From Lichenicoccus sp964247695 (GTDB lineage Bacteria; Pseudomonadota; Alphaproteobacteria; Acetobacterales; Acetobacteraceae), in assembly GCA_964247695.1 (NCBI GenBank), contig CAXTVI010000017.1, positions 1-64,000 on the forward strand: 64,000 nt of DNA. Reading direction: 5' to 3'. The translations under genes and the position numbers were made by a program. Below the pieces are notes generated by a model. That model saw only the letters and a program-made list of their open reading frames with translations. It was not told the origin of the DNA and did not search any database. This document shows, one piece after another, positions 42,398-53,044 of the stretch; position 1 is the first letter of the stretch; every line of letters starts with the position of its first letter.

Positions 42398-44203
42398 ATG
42401 GATGAAATGCAAACGAAGCGATCCGCAACGCGGGCCTGGACTCGGGCACAATCCAGGCTTGGACGCAGGCAGGCGCGCCCCGTCATCGGGCTTGGCGTGG
42501 CGGGCTGTGTCGCCGGCGTGCTGCAGATGTGGTGCGTGGCGCTGATCCTGGCCTCGGCGCTCGATGCGGCGGGGGACAGCCACCCGGAGGTGCTGCCGGC
42601 CCTGGCGGGCTTTGCCGGAGCAGCCGTTCTGCGCGCCGCAGTGCAGGCCGCGGGCGAGGTCACATCCGCCCGCGCGGGAATGACAGCGCGCCGTCGCCTG
42701 CGGCAAGACGCGCTCGTGGCGCTCCTGCGGGCGGGGCCCGCGCTCCTGCGGGACCGGCACAGCAGCGCCCTGGCGACGCTTCTGGTGGACCGGATCGAGG
42801 CGGTCGACGGCTTCTTCGCACGCTGGCTGCCAGCTGCCAGCCTGGCGATTCTCGCACCCGCGCTGGTTCTGGTGGCGGCGCTGCTGGTGCAGCCATTCGC
42901 GGCGCTGGTGCTGCTCTGCTGCGGGCTGTCGGTGCCGGTGATGCAGGCGGTGTTCGGGATCGGCGCCGCAGCCGCGTCCCGCCGGCAGTTCCAGGCGCTG
43001 GCGCGGCTGCAGGCGTATTTCGTCGACCGGGTCCGCGGAATCGCGACCCTGGTGCTGGCCGGCCGCAGCGGAGACGAGGCCGAACGACTTGCCGCTGCAG
43101 CGGCGGAACTGCGCAGGCGCACCATGCGGGTGCTGCGAGTGGCATTCCTCTCCTCGGCCGGCCTGGATTGCGCGCTCGCGGTGGCGCTCGTGGTGATCGC
43201 CCTGCATGACGGTGGCCGCCTGCTCTCGGGCGCGCACGCGGCCGGCGTGCCGGTCCCGGCGCACCCGTCGACGGGGACCCGCGCGCTCCCGGTGGCAAAG
43301 GCGCTGTTCGTGCTGCTCCTGGTGCCGGAGTTCTTCGCGCCGCTACGCGCCTTTGCGCTGGCCTATCAGGATCGCCTGCAGGTCGGCGCCTGCGCCGAGG
43401 CGCTGGCAACACTGCCGGAACCCGACGGCAGCGTGACCGCCGGGCTGGGCGTTCCTCTCGAACGTGGGGCACCGGGCGGTATCGCGGTGACGTTCGAGAA
43501 CGTCGTCTTTGCCTGGACCGAGGCGCGTGGTCCGGTCCTGGACGGGCTCAGCTTCTCGATCGCCGGCGGCGAGACGGTGCTGCTCTCGGGCCCGTCGGGT
43601 GCCGGGAAATCAACGGTGATCGAGATCCTGCTCGGCTTCGTGCAGCCGCAATCCGGCCGCGTGCTGCTCGACGGGATCGCGCTTGGGTCATTGCGCCCCG
43701 ACGCGAGCAGCCGGCTGGTCGGCTGGATCGGCCAGAATCCGATGCTGTTCGCGGGCACCCTGCGCGAGAACGTCCTGTTCGGGCGCCCGGATGCCTCCGA
43801 GGGGGCGCTGCACTCGGCACTGGCGGTGTCGGCCCTGGACGAGCTGGTGGCATCGCTGCCTGAGGGCCTCGACACACGGATCGGCGAGGCCGGCTACGGC
43901 CTGTCCGGGGGGCAGGCGCAACGGGTCGCGATCGCCCGCGCCGCTCTGCACGATGCGCCGGTGCTGCTGCTCGACGAGCCCACCGCGCATCTCGACCCGG
44001 ACACGGAGCGCTCCGTCCTGGCGAGCCTGCGCGAGCTGGCGCGTGGCCGGACGGTGCTGATCGCGACCCACTCCATGGCGGCGCATGGCATCGCCGGTCG
44101 GCGCATCGAGCTGCGCTCGACAATGCGCGGACCGCGGGCTGTTGCGGACGACGCGCGCCCGGTGTCCGCCTCGCCGGTCCTGGCGGGCCGGGGCGTGGCA
44201 TGA
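42398..44203 (+). CDS. cydD: Cysteine/glutathione ABC exporter subunit CydD
   Basis: Half of the heterodimeric CydDC exporter, needed for cytochrome bd assembly and periplasmic redox balance. 601 residues: six-helix membrane domain (VIGLGVAGCVAGVLQMWCVA, SLAILAPALVLVAALLVQPF), then ATPase with Walker A LSGPSGAGKSTVIEILLGF, signature YGLSGGQAQRVAIARAALH and Walker B VLLLDEPTAHLDPDTE. The ATG at 42398 was chosen since the frame farther upstream has no family similarity. It overlaps cydC by ATGA. No cydAB is in this window. Confidence 0.92.
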   Translation: MDEMQTKRSATRAWTRAQSRLGRRQARPVIGLGVAGCVAGVLQMWCVALILASALDAAGDSHPEVLPALAGFAGAAVLRAAVQAAGEVTSARAGMTARRRLRQDALVALLRAGPALLRDRHSSALATLLVDRIEAVDGFFARWLPAASLAILAPALVLVAALLVQPFAALVLLCCGLSVPVMQAVFGIGAAAASRRQFQALARLQAYFVDRVRGIATLVLAGRSGDEAERLAAAAAELRRRTMRVLRVAFLSSAGLDCALAVALVVIALHDGGRLLSGAHAAGVPVPAHPSTGTRALPVAKALFVLLLVPEFFAPLRAFALAYQDRLQVGACAEALATLPEPDGSVTAGLGVPLERGAPGGIAVTFENVVFAWTEARGPVLDGLSFSIAGGETVLLSGPSGAGKSTVIEILLGFVQPQSGRVLLDGIALGSLRPDASSRLVGWIGQNPMLFAGTLRENVLFGRPDASEGALHSALAVSALDELVASLPEGLDTRIGEAGYGLSGGQAQRVAIARAALHDAPVLLLDEPTAHLDPDTERSVLASLRELARGRTVLIATHSMAAHGIAGRRIELRSTMRGPRAVADDARPVSASPVLAGRGVA

Positions 44204-45855
44204 GGCCGCTGCTGCCGCCGCTGCTGGCGATCCTGCGGCTCTGGCGCGGACAGTCGGCGGCGCTCCTCGGCGGTCTGTGCGTCTCGATCATGGCGCTGGC
44301 GAGCGGGCTCGCGCTGCTCAGCGCCTCCGGGCTGCGGCTGGCAGGCTCCGCGGTCGGGTTGCTGCTGGCGTCGGGACTGCTGCTGCGTGCACTCGGGATC
44401 GGGCGTGTGCTGCTGCGCTATGCGGAGCGGCTGGCGACGCACGCGGCCACTTTCCGGGCGCTGGCCGACCTCAGGGTCTGGTTCTTCCGACGGCTCGCCG
44501 GCAGCGCCGCCGGCGGTCTCGGCTACCGGCGCACCGGCGACGTGCTGGGCCGGCTGGTGAGCGATGTGGAGGCGCTCGACGGGCTCTACCTCCGCCTGCT
44601 GGTGCCGCTCTGCGGCGTGCTGCTGACGCTGCCGGTGCTGGCCATCGTCATCGGCGCGAGGAGCATGGCGCTCGCGCTGCCGGTCTGCCTGCTGTTCGCG
44701 GGCGCGTCGCTGCTGCTGCCCTGGATCGCCGCGCGGCGCTCGTCGCGAGCCGGCGTGCCGCTGGCCGAGGCGCAAGTCGGCCTCCGGGTGGCGGTGCTGG
44801 ATGTGACGTCGGGCCTGCGCGAGATCAGCGCCTTCGGCGCCGGCGAGCGCATGGCGGCGGTCGTGCGTCAGCGCGAGGAGCGTTTGCTGACAGCGCAGGG
44901 GCGTCTCGCCCGCAGCGCGGCCATGGCCGGGGCGAGCTCGTTCCTGTGCGGACAGGCGGCGGTGCTGCTGGTGCTGGCGGCATGCGTCGGGTTCGGGTTG
45001 CCGCGCATCGGCGGTCTCGCCGCCGTCCTGTCGCTGTTTCTGGTGCTGGCCTGCTTCGAGGCGTCCTCCGGACTGGTGCGGTCCGGGGTGCTGGCTGGCC
45101 ACATGGCGGAGAGCGCGCGGCGGGTTCTCGAGGTCGGGCGCGAGGCAGTCGATGCACCGCCGCCCGCGGGCACGGCGCCGCCGCCTGCGGATGCGACGCT
45201 CCGCCTCGAGGGGGTCGGGTATCGCTGGGGCGGTGACCGACCGCCGGTATTCGATGGGCTTGGCCTGGGCATCCCGCAGGGTGCGCGTGTCGCGTTCCTC
45301 GGCCCGTCGGGGGCGGGCAAGTCGACCCTGGCCGGCTTGCTGCTACGGGTCGTTGCGCCGCAAGCCGGCCGGATCACCTATGGCGGCGTCGACATCGCCT
45401 CGATCGATCCCGCCTTGCTGCGGCGGCAGATCGCCTGGCTCAGCCAGGAGACGCATCTGTTCGACGACACCATCAGGGCAAACCTGTTGCTGGCGCGTCC
45501 CGAAGCCGACGAGGCCGCGCTGTGGGCGGTGCTGGAACAGGCCCGCATCGCCGACGTCGTGCGGTCGTTGCCAAACCGGCTGGACGAGTGGCTCGGCGAG
45601 AACGGCACCAACCTGTCGGGGGGGCAGGGGCGGCGGCTGGCGCTGGCGCGCAGTCTGCTTTCGCCGGCGTCGGTGCTGATCCTCGACGAGCCGTGCGCCG
45701 GCCTCGACTCCGAGACCGAGCAGGCGTTCCTGTCGACGCTCAACACCGTCGCGGCCGGCCGCACCATCATCCTGATCGCGCACCGGCTGACCGGCGTCGA
45801 GCGACTAGACCGGGTCTGGCGGCTGCAAGAGGGGCGCGCCGCGATCGCTGCCTGA
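44200..45855 (+). CDS. cydC: Cysteine/glutathione ABC exporter subunit CydC
   Basis: Second half of CydDC, 551 residues. The membrane domain starts ILRLWRGQSAALLGGLCVSI and includes the CydC-like GRVLLRYAERLATHAATFRA and GDVLGRLVSDVEALDGLYLR. The ATPase has FLGPSGAGKSTLAGLLLRV, the Q-loop IAWLSQETHLFDDTIRANLL, signature GTNLSGGQGRRLALARSLL, Walker B VLILDEPCAGLDSETE and ILIAHRLTGVERLDRVW. Its ATG overlaps the cydD stop. Confidence 0.93.
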   Translation: MRPLLPPLLAILRLWRGQSAALLGGLCVSIMALASGLALLSASGLRLAGSAVGLLLASGLLLRALGIGRVLLRYAERLATHAATFRALADLRVWFFRRLAGSAAGGLGYRRTGDVLGRLVSDVEALDGLYLRLLVPLCGVLLTLPVLAIVIGARSMALALPVCLLFAGASLLLPWIAARRSSRAGVPLAEAQVGLRVAVLDVTSGLREISAFGAGERMAAVVRQREERLLTAQGRLARSAAMAGASSFLCGQAAVLLVLAACVGFGLPRIGGLAAVLSLFLVLACFEASSGLVRSGVLAGHMAESARRVLEVGREAVDAPPPAGTAPPPADATLRLEGVGYRWGGDRPPVFDGLGLGIPQGARVAFLGPSGAGKSTLAGLLLRVVAPQAGRITYGGVDIASIDPALLRRQIAWLSQETHLFDDTIRANLLLARPEADEAALWAVLEQARIADVVRSLPNRLDEWLGENGTNLSGGQGRRLALARSLLSPASVLILDEPCAGLDSETEQAFLSTLNTVAAGRTIILIAHRLTGVERLDRVWRLQEGRAAIAA

Positions 45856-45931
45856 ACGGCGGCGTGCTTTCCTGAACCGTCAAGAATGCTCTATGGGATC
45901 GGGGTCTTCGTCCTGTGGAAGAGATCATTCA

Positions 45932-46327
45932 ATGCGTCGAACGCCTGTGCTTGCCGCCACCTGCCTGCTTCCAGCCTTCCTGGCCGGCTGCTCCTTCTTC
46001 GAGGGCGGCGCGCTCGGCCGGAAGTTCGTGGTGTTCTTCGCCGTGCGGTCGGCCACCCTGGATGCGTCCGCCCGCGAGGTGGTGAGCCACGCAGCGGATC
46101 TTGCGGCCAATCATCCGGAGCTGAACATTCAGGTCGAGGGCTACGCCCAGGCCAACGGCAGCCTGACGGCGGATGCAATGCTGTCGGACCGGCGCGCCGA
46201 TGTGGTTGCGGCGGCGCTCAAGGCGGACGGCGTCGCCGCCAACCGGATCCAGATCAATCCGCGCTCGCCGTCCAACGAGGATCCCGGCATCGGCGCCCGC
46301 CGGGTCGAGATCGACTTCGGCAACTGA
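45932..46327 (+). CDS. OmpA-like domain lipoprotein
   Basis: A 131-residue protein with a lipoprotein signal MRRTPVLAATCLLPAFLAGC (Cys 20 after LAG) followed by a short OmpA/Pal-like peptidoglycan-binding domain: FAVRSATLDASAREVVSHAA, LNIQVEGYAQANGS, LSDRRADVVAAALKADGV and IGARRVEIDFGN. This is the fold that binds diaminopimelate in peptidoglycan. ATG 45932 was chosen as it gives a clean signal peptide. The preceding cydC gene ends 76 bases earlier. Confidence 0.82.
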   Translation: MRRTPVLAATCLLPAFLAGCSFFEGGALGRKFVVFFAVRSATLDASAREVVSHAADLAANHPELNIQVEGYAQANGSLTADAMLSDRRADVVAAALKADGVAANRIQINPRSPSNEDPGIGARRVEIDFGN

Positions 46328-46397
46328 AGCAAACTCCCCCTCTGGAGGCTGGGCCCGGGGCCGCCTCTGCTCCGGGTTGCGTCCCTAGCAGGTCAAG

Positions 46398-46412
46398 GGC
46401 AAGGCCCTTGCC
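46398..46412. terminator. Short palindrome between the OmpA-like gene and recQ
   Basis: GGCAAGG-C-CCTTGCC, a 7-bp perfect stem with a one-base centre, 71 bases after the OmpA-like stop and 7 bases before the recQ ATG. It may end the upstream transcript or, being so close to the start, affect recQ translation. No T-run. Confidence 0.3.
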
Positions 46413-46418
46413 TGACGC

Positions 46419-48317
46419 ATGCTGACCGACCTTCCGACAGCCGCGATGGAGGCGCCGAACTTCCGGCGTGACGGCGGCGTGCCGCTCGAGGTGCTCGCGC
46501 GGGTGTTCGGGTTCGACGCCTTCCGCGGGCTGCAGGATGCCGCGATCTCGCGGGTGATGCAGGGTGGCGACGCGCTGGTGCTGATGCCGACCGGCGGCGG
46601 CAAGAGCCTCTGCTACCAGATCCCGGCGTTGTGCCGGCCCGGCATGGGCTTGGTGGTCTCGCCGCTGATCGCGCTGATGGATGACCAGGTCGCAGCTTTG
46701 CGCCAGCTCGGCGTGAACGCGGCGGCGCTGCATTCGGAACTCAGTCCGGAGGATGCGCCCCGGATCCGGGCGGACTTTGCCGCCGGCCGCCTCGACCTGC
46801 TGTACGTATCGCCGGAGCGGCTGCTGTCGCCCGGCATGCTCGAGCGCCTCGGCCGCCAGCAGATCTCGGTGATCGCGATCGACGAGGCGCACTGCGTGTC
46901 GCAATGGGGGCACGAGTTCAGGCCGGAATACCGGGCGCTGGCCGCCCTCCCGGAGGCGTTCCCCGGCGTGCCGCGCGTGGCCCTCACGGCGACCGCCGAT
47001 CCGCGCACGCGTGTCGACATCCTGCAGGCGCTGGCGATGCCGGAGGCGGCGGTGCTGGCGGCCAGCTTCCACCGGCCCAACCTGGACATTGCGGCGAAAC
47101 CCAAGGCAGCCGAGCTGCGGCAGCTCACCGACATGCTGGCCCGGCACAAGGCAAGCGGCGGCGCCTCGATCGTCTATTGCGGCAGCCGCAACAAGACCGA
47201 GCGCATCGCGCGCAGCCTGCGCGAGCGTGAATGGCCGGCGATCGTGTTCCATGCCGGCATCTCGCCGTTGGAGAAGCGTGCGGCGCTGGCGCGCTTCCGC
47301 TCCGGCGAGCCGGTGGTGGTGGTGGCAACCATCGCCTTCGGCATGGGCATCGACCGGCCGGACGTGCGCATCGTGGTGCATCTCGACATGCCGGACAGCC
47401 CGGAGGGTTACTACCAGCAGATCGGCCGTGCCGGACGCGACGGCGAGCCGGCGCACACGCTGCTGCTGTACGGCGGCGAGGATATCGCGCGGGCGCGGCA
47501 CTGGCTCGAGGTGTCGACGGCACCGCCGGCCCAGAAGAAGGTCATGGGCCAGCGGCTCGAATCGATGATCGCGTTGACCGACACAACCGGCTGCCGCACG
47601 CGCGCACTGCTCGCCTGCTTCGGCGAGACGCTCGGACGCGCTTGCGGGCACTGCGACACCTGTCGCAGCCCGATCGCCACGTTCGACGGCACGGTGGCGG
47701 CGCAGAAGGCGCTCTCTGCGATCTATCGCACCGGCCAGCGCTTCGGCGCCCTGCACATCATCTCGGTCCTGCGCGGCAAGCAGACCGACATGGTGGCCAA
47801 GTACAAACACGACAAGCTGTCGTTGTATGGCATCGGCCGCGAGCAGCCGGACGGGTTCTGGCGCAGCGTGATCCGCCAGCTGGTGTCGCGCGGCGCGCTG
47901 CAGACCGGCGAGGGCGAGTACGCGACGCTGGCCCTGAACGAGGCGGTCGCGCGGCCGATCCTGCGCGGCGAGGAGAAGCTGATGCTGCGCGAGGATGCGT
48001 CGGATCCGCTGCCGGCCGCCGCTCTGTCGGCCGGGGCCGGCAAGCCGCCCCGTGAACGCGGCGATGCGGCGCGCGACATGGCAGCGGCCGATCTCGACGG
48101 GACGGCCCTGCTGCGCTTCGAGGCGTTGCGCGAGTGGCGCAGGCAGGAGGCGCGCACGCAGGCGGTGCCGCCCTACGTGATTTTCCACGACAGCGTGCTG
48201 CGCGACATCGCGAGCGAGCATCCAAGTGATCTCGGAGCGCTCGGTCACATCAAGGGCGTCGGCGCTTCGAAGCTCGACCGCTATGGGGCGCAGGTGCTGG
48301 CGAGTCTCGCGGGGTAG
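46419..48317 (+). CDS. recQ: ATP-dependent DNA helicase RecQ
   Basis: 3'-5' superfamily 2 helicase of 632 residues acting in recombination and fork repair. Motifs: Q-region FGFDAFRGLQDAAISRVMQG, Walker A MPTGGGKSLCYQIPAL, DEAH box AIDEAHCVSQWGHEFRPEYR (with the RecQ aromatic loop), VALTATADPRTR and QIGRAGRDGE. The RQC zinc site is formed by CRTRALLACFGE and CGHCDTC, followed by the winged helix. A C-terminal HRDC domain (LRFEALREWRRQEA ... HIKGVGASKLDRYG) completes the full domain set. Confidence 0.97.
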   Translation: MLTDLPTAAMEAPNFRRDGGVPLEVLARVFGFDAFRGLQDAAISRVMQGGDALVLMPTGGGKSLCYQIPALCRPGMGLVVSPLIALMDDQVAALRQLGVNAAALHSELSPEDAPRIRADFAAGRLDLLYVSPERLLSPGMLERLGRQQISVIAIDEAHCVSQWGHEFRPEYRALAALPEAFPGVPRVALTATADPRTRVDILQALAMPEAAVLAASFHRPNLDIAAKPKAAELRQLTDMLARHKASGGASIVYCGSRNKTERIARSLREREWPAIVFHAGISPLEKRAALARFRSGEPVVVVATIAFGMGIDRPDVRIVVHLDMPDSPEGYYQQIGRAGRDGEPAHTLLLYGGEDIARARHWLEVSTAPPAQKKVMGQRLESMIALTDTTGCRTRALLACFGETLGRACGHCDTCRSPIATFDGTVAAQKALSAIYRTGQRFGALHIISVLRGKQTDMVAKYKHDKLSLYGIGREQPDGFWRSVIRQLVSRGALQTGEGEYATLALNEAVARPILRGEEKLMLREDASDPLPAAALSAGAGKPPRERGDAARDMAAADLDGTALLRFEALREWRRQEARTQAVPPYVIFHDSVLRDIASEHPSDLGALGHIKGVGASKLDRYGAQVLASLAG

Positions 48318-48406
48318 CGGCAGCCCTCTTGACCGGGTCGTCGCAGGCCGTCGAAGCTTGCATCAACCGGCGGGTCAACAAGAGCCGGCAGGGAACGCGC
48401 AAGGCC

Positions 48407-49894
<1,488 letters not shown>

Positions 49895-50105
49895 CGACGT
49901 GCTTTCTGGGTCAACGCCATCGCAAGCCTTGGCGGCATCCTGCCATCTTCCGGCTTGAGACGGCGCGAGCTTCAGGACGATCGGCGCCCGGGTCGGCTTG
50001 ATCGCGCAGAACGGAATATCCCCACGATGCCGGGAGGCCTTGCCGGTTGGGCAGAGACCTCCCTGGCCGGGATGCACCGGATCGTTTTGCGCCTGAAGGG
50101 CTCGT

Positions 50106-51299
50106 TCAGGCTTGCGGCAGCGGCGAGCCGCCCGGGTGAAACACGACCTTGACGCAGTCATCCTGCTTGTCGCGGAAGGTCTTGTAGAGTTCGGGGCCAT
50201 CCTCGAGGTTGGTGCTGCGGTGGGTGATCAGGAAGGTCGGGTCGATGGTGCCGTCCTGGATCAACTTGGTCAGTTCTTCGAGCCAGCGCTTCACGTGTGT
50301 CTGGCCACTCCGGATGGTCAGGCCCTTCTGCACAACGGCCGCCATGTTGACCGGCACCGGGCCACCATAGACGCCGGGCACCGAGACGATGCCGCTCGGA
50401 CGTACTGCCTGGATCATCTGCTCCAGCGCATACGGACGCTGCGTGCTCGTCAGCTTCTCCTGCACCGTGCTCAGCAGGTTGAACATGCCGTGGCCGGCGC
50501 TCGACTCCATGCCGACGCAGTCAATGACGGCGTCGGCGCCTTCACCGTTGCTGATGTCCTTGATGCGCGCCATGACGTCTTCCTGCGCATAGTCGATGAT
50601 GTCGGTGGCACCGGCCTTGCGGGCCAGCGCGATGCGCTCCGGCACCGTCTCGATGGCGATGATGCGCGCAGCCCCCATCACCGCGGCGGACTTGATGGCG
50701 AACAGCCCGACCGGGCCGGCGCCCCAGATCGCGACGATCTCGCCGCCCTTGATGTCGCAATAGGCCGCTGCCTGCCAGCCCGTGGGCAGGATGTCGGACA
50801 GGAACAGCGCCTGCTCGTCACTCATGCCGTCCGGCACCTTCATCGGCGCCACGTCTGCCATCGGCACACGAACGAACTCGGCCTGGCCACCGGCATAGCC
50901 GCCGGTCAGGTGCGAGTAGCCGAACAGGCCGGCGGTCGGGTAGCCGAACTGCTTGGCCGCCATCTCGCCGTTGCGGTTTGAGACGGTGCAGGACGCCCAG
51001 TTTCCGAGCTTGCATTGCCGGCACTGGCCGCAATTGATGTTGAAGGGCACCACGACGCGGTCACCCTTGCGAAAGCCGGTGATCGCCGAACCGGTCTCGA
51101 CGACCTCGCCCATGAATTCGTGGCCGAGGATGTCGCCGCTCTCCATGGTCGGCATCTGGCCGTCCATGAGATGCAGGTCGGAGCCGCAGATCGCACAACT
51201 CGACACCTTGAGGACGATGTCCCGGCTGTCCTCGATGCTGGGATCGGGAACCGTGTCGCAGCGGATGTCACCTTTGCCGTGCCAGCACAGTGCGCGCAT
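50106..51299 (-). CDS. Zinc-dependent alcohol dehydrogenase (FDH-like MDR family)
   Basis: Medium-chain dehydrogenase of 397 residues. Catalytic zinc ligands lie in SSCAICGSDLHLMDG and LGHEFMGEVVE; the structural zinc lobe is NCGQCRQCKLGNWASC. The NAD-binding fold is VAIWGAGPVGLFAIKSAAVM with AIETVPERIALARKAG. The overall form resembles the glutathione-independent formaldehyde dehydrogenase/threonine dehydrogenase-like group, often used for aldehyde or alcohol oxidation; the substrate is unknown. AGGAGA stands before the ATG. It is followed downstream by about 210 bases without a gene up to glpK. Confidence 0.92.
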   Translation of the reverse strand: MRALCWHGKGDIRCDTVPDPSIEDSRDIVLKVSSCAICGSDLHLMDGQMPTMESGDILGHEFMGEVVETGSAITGFRKGDRVVVPFNINCGQCRQCKLGNWASCTVSNRNGEMAAKQFGYPTAGLFGYSHLTGGYAGGQAEFVRVPMADVAPMKVPDGMSDEQALFLSDILPTGWQAAAYCDIKGGEIVAIWGAGPVGLFAIKSAAVMGAARIIAIETVPERIALARKAGATDIIDYAQEDVMARIKDISNGEGADAVIDCVGMESSAGHGMFNLLSTVQEKLTSTQRPYALEQMIQAVRPSGIVSVPGVYGGPVPVNMAAVVQKGLTIRSGQTHVKRWLEELTKLIQDGTIDPTFLITHRSTNLEDGPELYKTFRDKQDDCVKVVFHPGGSPLPQA

Positions 51300-51398
51300 G
51301 TCGTGTCTCCTGGAGAACCAAGCCTGCGCAACGCGACGCAGGCGGCACGGACTTGCCGGGAGCCGGCCAGCAGCGATCACAGTTTCAGTACGGGCGTC

Positions 51399-51908
51399 TC
51401 AGGGGCTGCGCGGGGAGCGGACCGGGAAGTTCGCGGTGAGGCTGCTGCCGTCGGAAAAATGCAGCGTGATCGGGATCGTACGGCCGGGTGCCACGTCCGG
51501 CCCCGGTTGCTCGCACATCAGGTGGGAACTCCCTGGCGTGAAGCGCACGGTTTTCCCGGAGACGACCTCGATCGCGGGCACCGCCTGCATGCTCGTCATG
51601 CCGGGCATCGCGGCCATCGGGCCGTGTGCCATCGCGCTCATGTGGCTCATGGTTCGCATCCGGATGGTCCGATGCAGGCTCAGGCTGCCGCAGGCCGCGG
51701 CAGTCGCGCCGGTGAGAGTGACGCTGCCGGGGCCGGCGTTGCTGAGCGAGAAATAGCCCGCCGCCGGCAGGCCGGGCAGGGCGCGCATCCAGGCGCCGGA
51801 AAGCGTCAGCCCGAGAGGCGATGCCGCGTGCCCGGATAGCGGCAATGCCAGGGGCAGCGCCACGATGAGCGATCGCGGCAGGCGCCGGCCGAAGCGGCGG
51901 GAGTTCAC
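51399..51908 (-). CDS. PCuAC-type periplasmic copper chaperone with Met-rich loop
   Basis: A 169-residue protein with a signal peptide (SLIVALPLALPLSGHAAS) and a DUF461/PCuAC beta-sandwich: WMRALPGLPAAGYFSLSNAG, LSLHRTIRMRTMSHMSAMAH and, at the end, SSHLMCEQPGPDVAPG and ITLHFSDGSSLTANFPV. The copper-binding His/Met set is present and enriched by a Met/His insertion (HGPMAAMPGMTSMQAVP). The usual role is Cu(I) delivery to cytochrome oxidase or copper tolerance. It begins at GTG 51908 overlapping the stop of the ferritin-like gene (GTGA), so the two are coupled. Confidence 0.85.
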   Translation of the reverse strand: MNSRRFGRRLPRSLIVALPLALPLSGHAASPLGLTLSGAWMRALPGLPAAGYFSLSNAGPGSVTLTGATAAACGSLSLHRTIRMRTMSHMSAMAHGPMAAMPGMTSMQAVPAIEVVSGKTVRFTPGSSHLMCEQPGPDVAPGRTIPITLHFSDGSSLTANFPVRSPRSP

Positions 51909-52723
51909 GCAGCGCGCGGCTTGCGAGCCCGCATGAACCGGCGCGCGAAGCGCACCATGTTCGGCATCGTCGTGGGCCGCCGCAGCCTGTCGTCGTAGCC
52001 GGCGAAGCGCCGGTCGTTCTCCTGCAGGCACAGGCCCATCAGCTCGCGCACGCTGATCTCCTCGCTGCTGACCGACTTGGCGCCGTTCACCGTGAAGTTG
52101 TTGTCCTGCACGACCTCGCGGCCATCGGCGTCCATGCCGCGGGCGAGGCCGATCCGCTCCCAGCCGAGGAACACCCAGACGGCAGCGACGCGCAGTTCGA
52201 ACAGCGGCCGGCGCCAGATCGGCATGGTGCGCCGGTGCCAGGCGACCCAGTTGGCGAACAGCAGGATGTGCCGGCACTCCTCCTGCATCACCGGCTCGAA
52301 GGTCTCGATCAGCTCGGGCGGGAAGAAGCCGGAGCGACGGGCCATCTCGAACAGGCCGAAGGCGAAGAAGCTGTCGATGCACTCGCTGTAGCCGGTGACC
52401 ATGTAGGCCCACTCGGGGTCGCGCGGCGCCTTGTATTCGGGCTCGGGCGCCAGCCGGATGCCGTAGCGGCCGACCATGCGCGAGAGCACCTCCTTGTGGC
52501 GGTTCTCCTCCCAGGCATTGAGGCCGATCGCCTCGTGCAGCTCCGGGTCCTTCAGGCTGTCCGCATACGCCTTCATGCGCAGCCTGGCCTTGCCCTCGGT
52601 CTGCACGGCGATGTCCCAGATCGGCAGAGCCGTGATGCGGGCCAACGTCTCGTCGTCGAGCGCCGGCCAGTCGATCACCGAAGGCTTGTACGGATTGAAG
52701 GTCTCGTGAAACATCGTGCACAT
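51905..52723 (-). CDS. Ferritin-like domain protein
   Basis: A 272-residue predicted diiron helical protein. Glu/His pairs typical of ferritin-like folds appear in NAWEENRHKEVLSRMVGRY, TGYSECIDSFFAFGLFEMA and VMQEECRHILLFANWVAWHR. It starts MCTMFHETFNPYKPSVIDWP at ATG 52723; the same frame extends upstream to possible starts at 52870 (MSQSIGATRHD) and 52885, but this extra part has no evident family similarity. Substrate unknown: iron storage or oxidase activity are both possible. Its TGA overlaps the GTG of a copper chaperone gene, suggesting a joint role in metal handling. Confidence 0.82.
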   Translation of the reverse strand: MCTMFHETFNPYKPSVIDWPALDDETLARITALPIWDIAVQTEGKARLRMKAYADSLKDPELHEAIGLNAWEENRHKEVLSRMVGRYGIRLAPEPEYKAPRDPEWAYMVTGYSECIDSFFAFGLFEMARRSGFFPPELIETFEPVMQEECRHILLFANWVAWHRRTMPIWRRPLFELRVAAVWVFLGWERIGLARGMDADGREVVQDNNFTVNGAKSVSSEEISVRELMGLCLQENDRRFAGYDDRLRRPTTMPNMVRFARRFMRARKPRAA

Positions 52724-53044
52724 GGCGTGCTTGTGCGCCGCCGAGCCCAGCCGGAGCCGGCCCTGGTGCGGACTGTGCCAGTGCCTGGCCCGGTGATCGG
52801 CGGCCTCGATGATCGCGTTGCCGGGAAGTGGAGGGCTGTCGTGCCGGGTCGCGCCGATCGACTGGCTCATGCCGATGTCATCCATTCTTTCCGAGGTGGG
52901 CTTTCCGAGGCGGCCGCTTGCTGTCGAAGCCCGTCCGAGTCGCAGCATGCTCTTCATAGGTTGGTCCGGATCGCGGCACTTGTCAGCAGGCACCCGGGGG
53001 CGCACCTGATCTGCCACGTTCACACATCGAGGATCGCCGGCTTC
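52724..53044. other. Divergent intergenic stretch between the ferritin-like gene and nrdR
   Basis: About 320 bases. The minus-strand half could belong to a longer N-terminus of the ferritin-like protein (frame open to 52885, with GGAAAG just before that ATG). The half next to nrdR holds no gene or clear promoter that I can name. Confidence 0.5.

Noticed and set aside
49895..50105. Possible small gene between glpK and the alcohol dehydrogenase
   Set aside because: Frames on both strands are short, rich in Arg/Gly and lack a ribosome site or family similarity.
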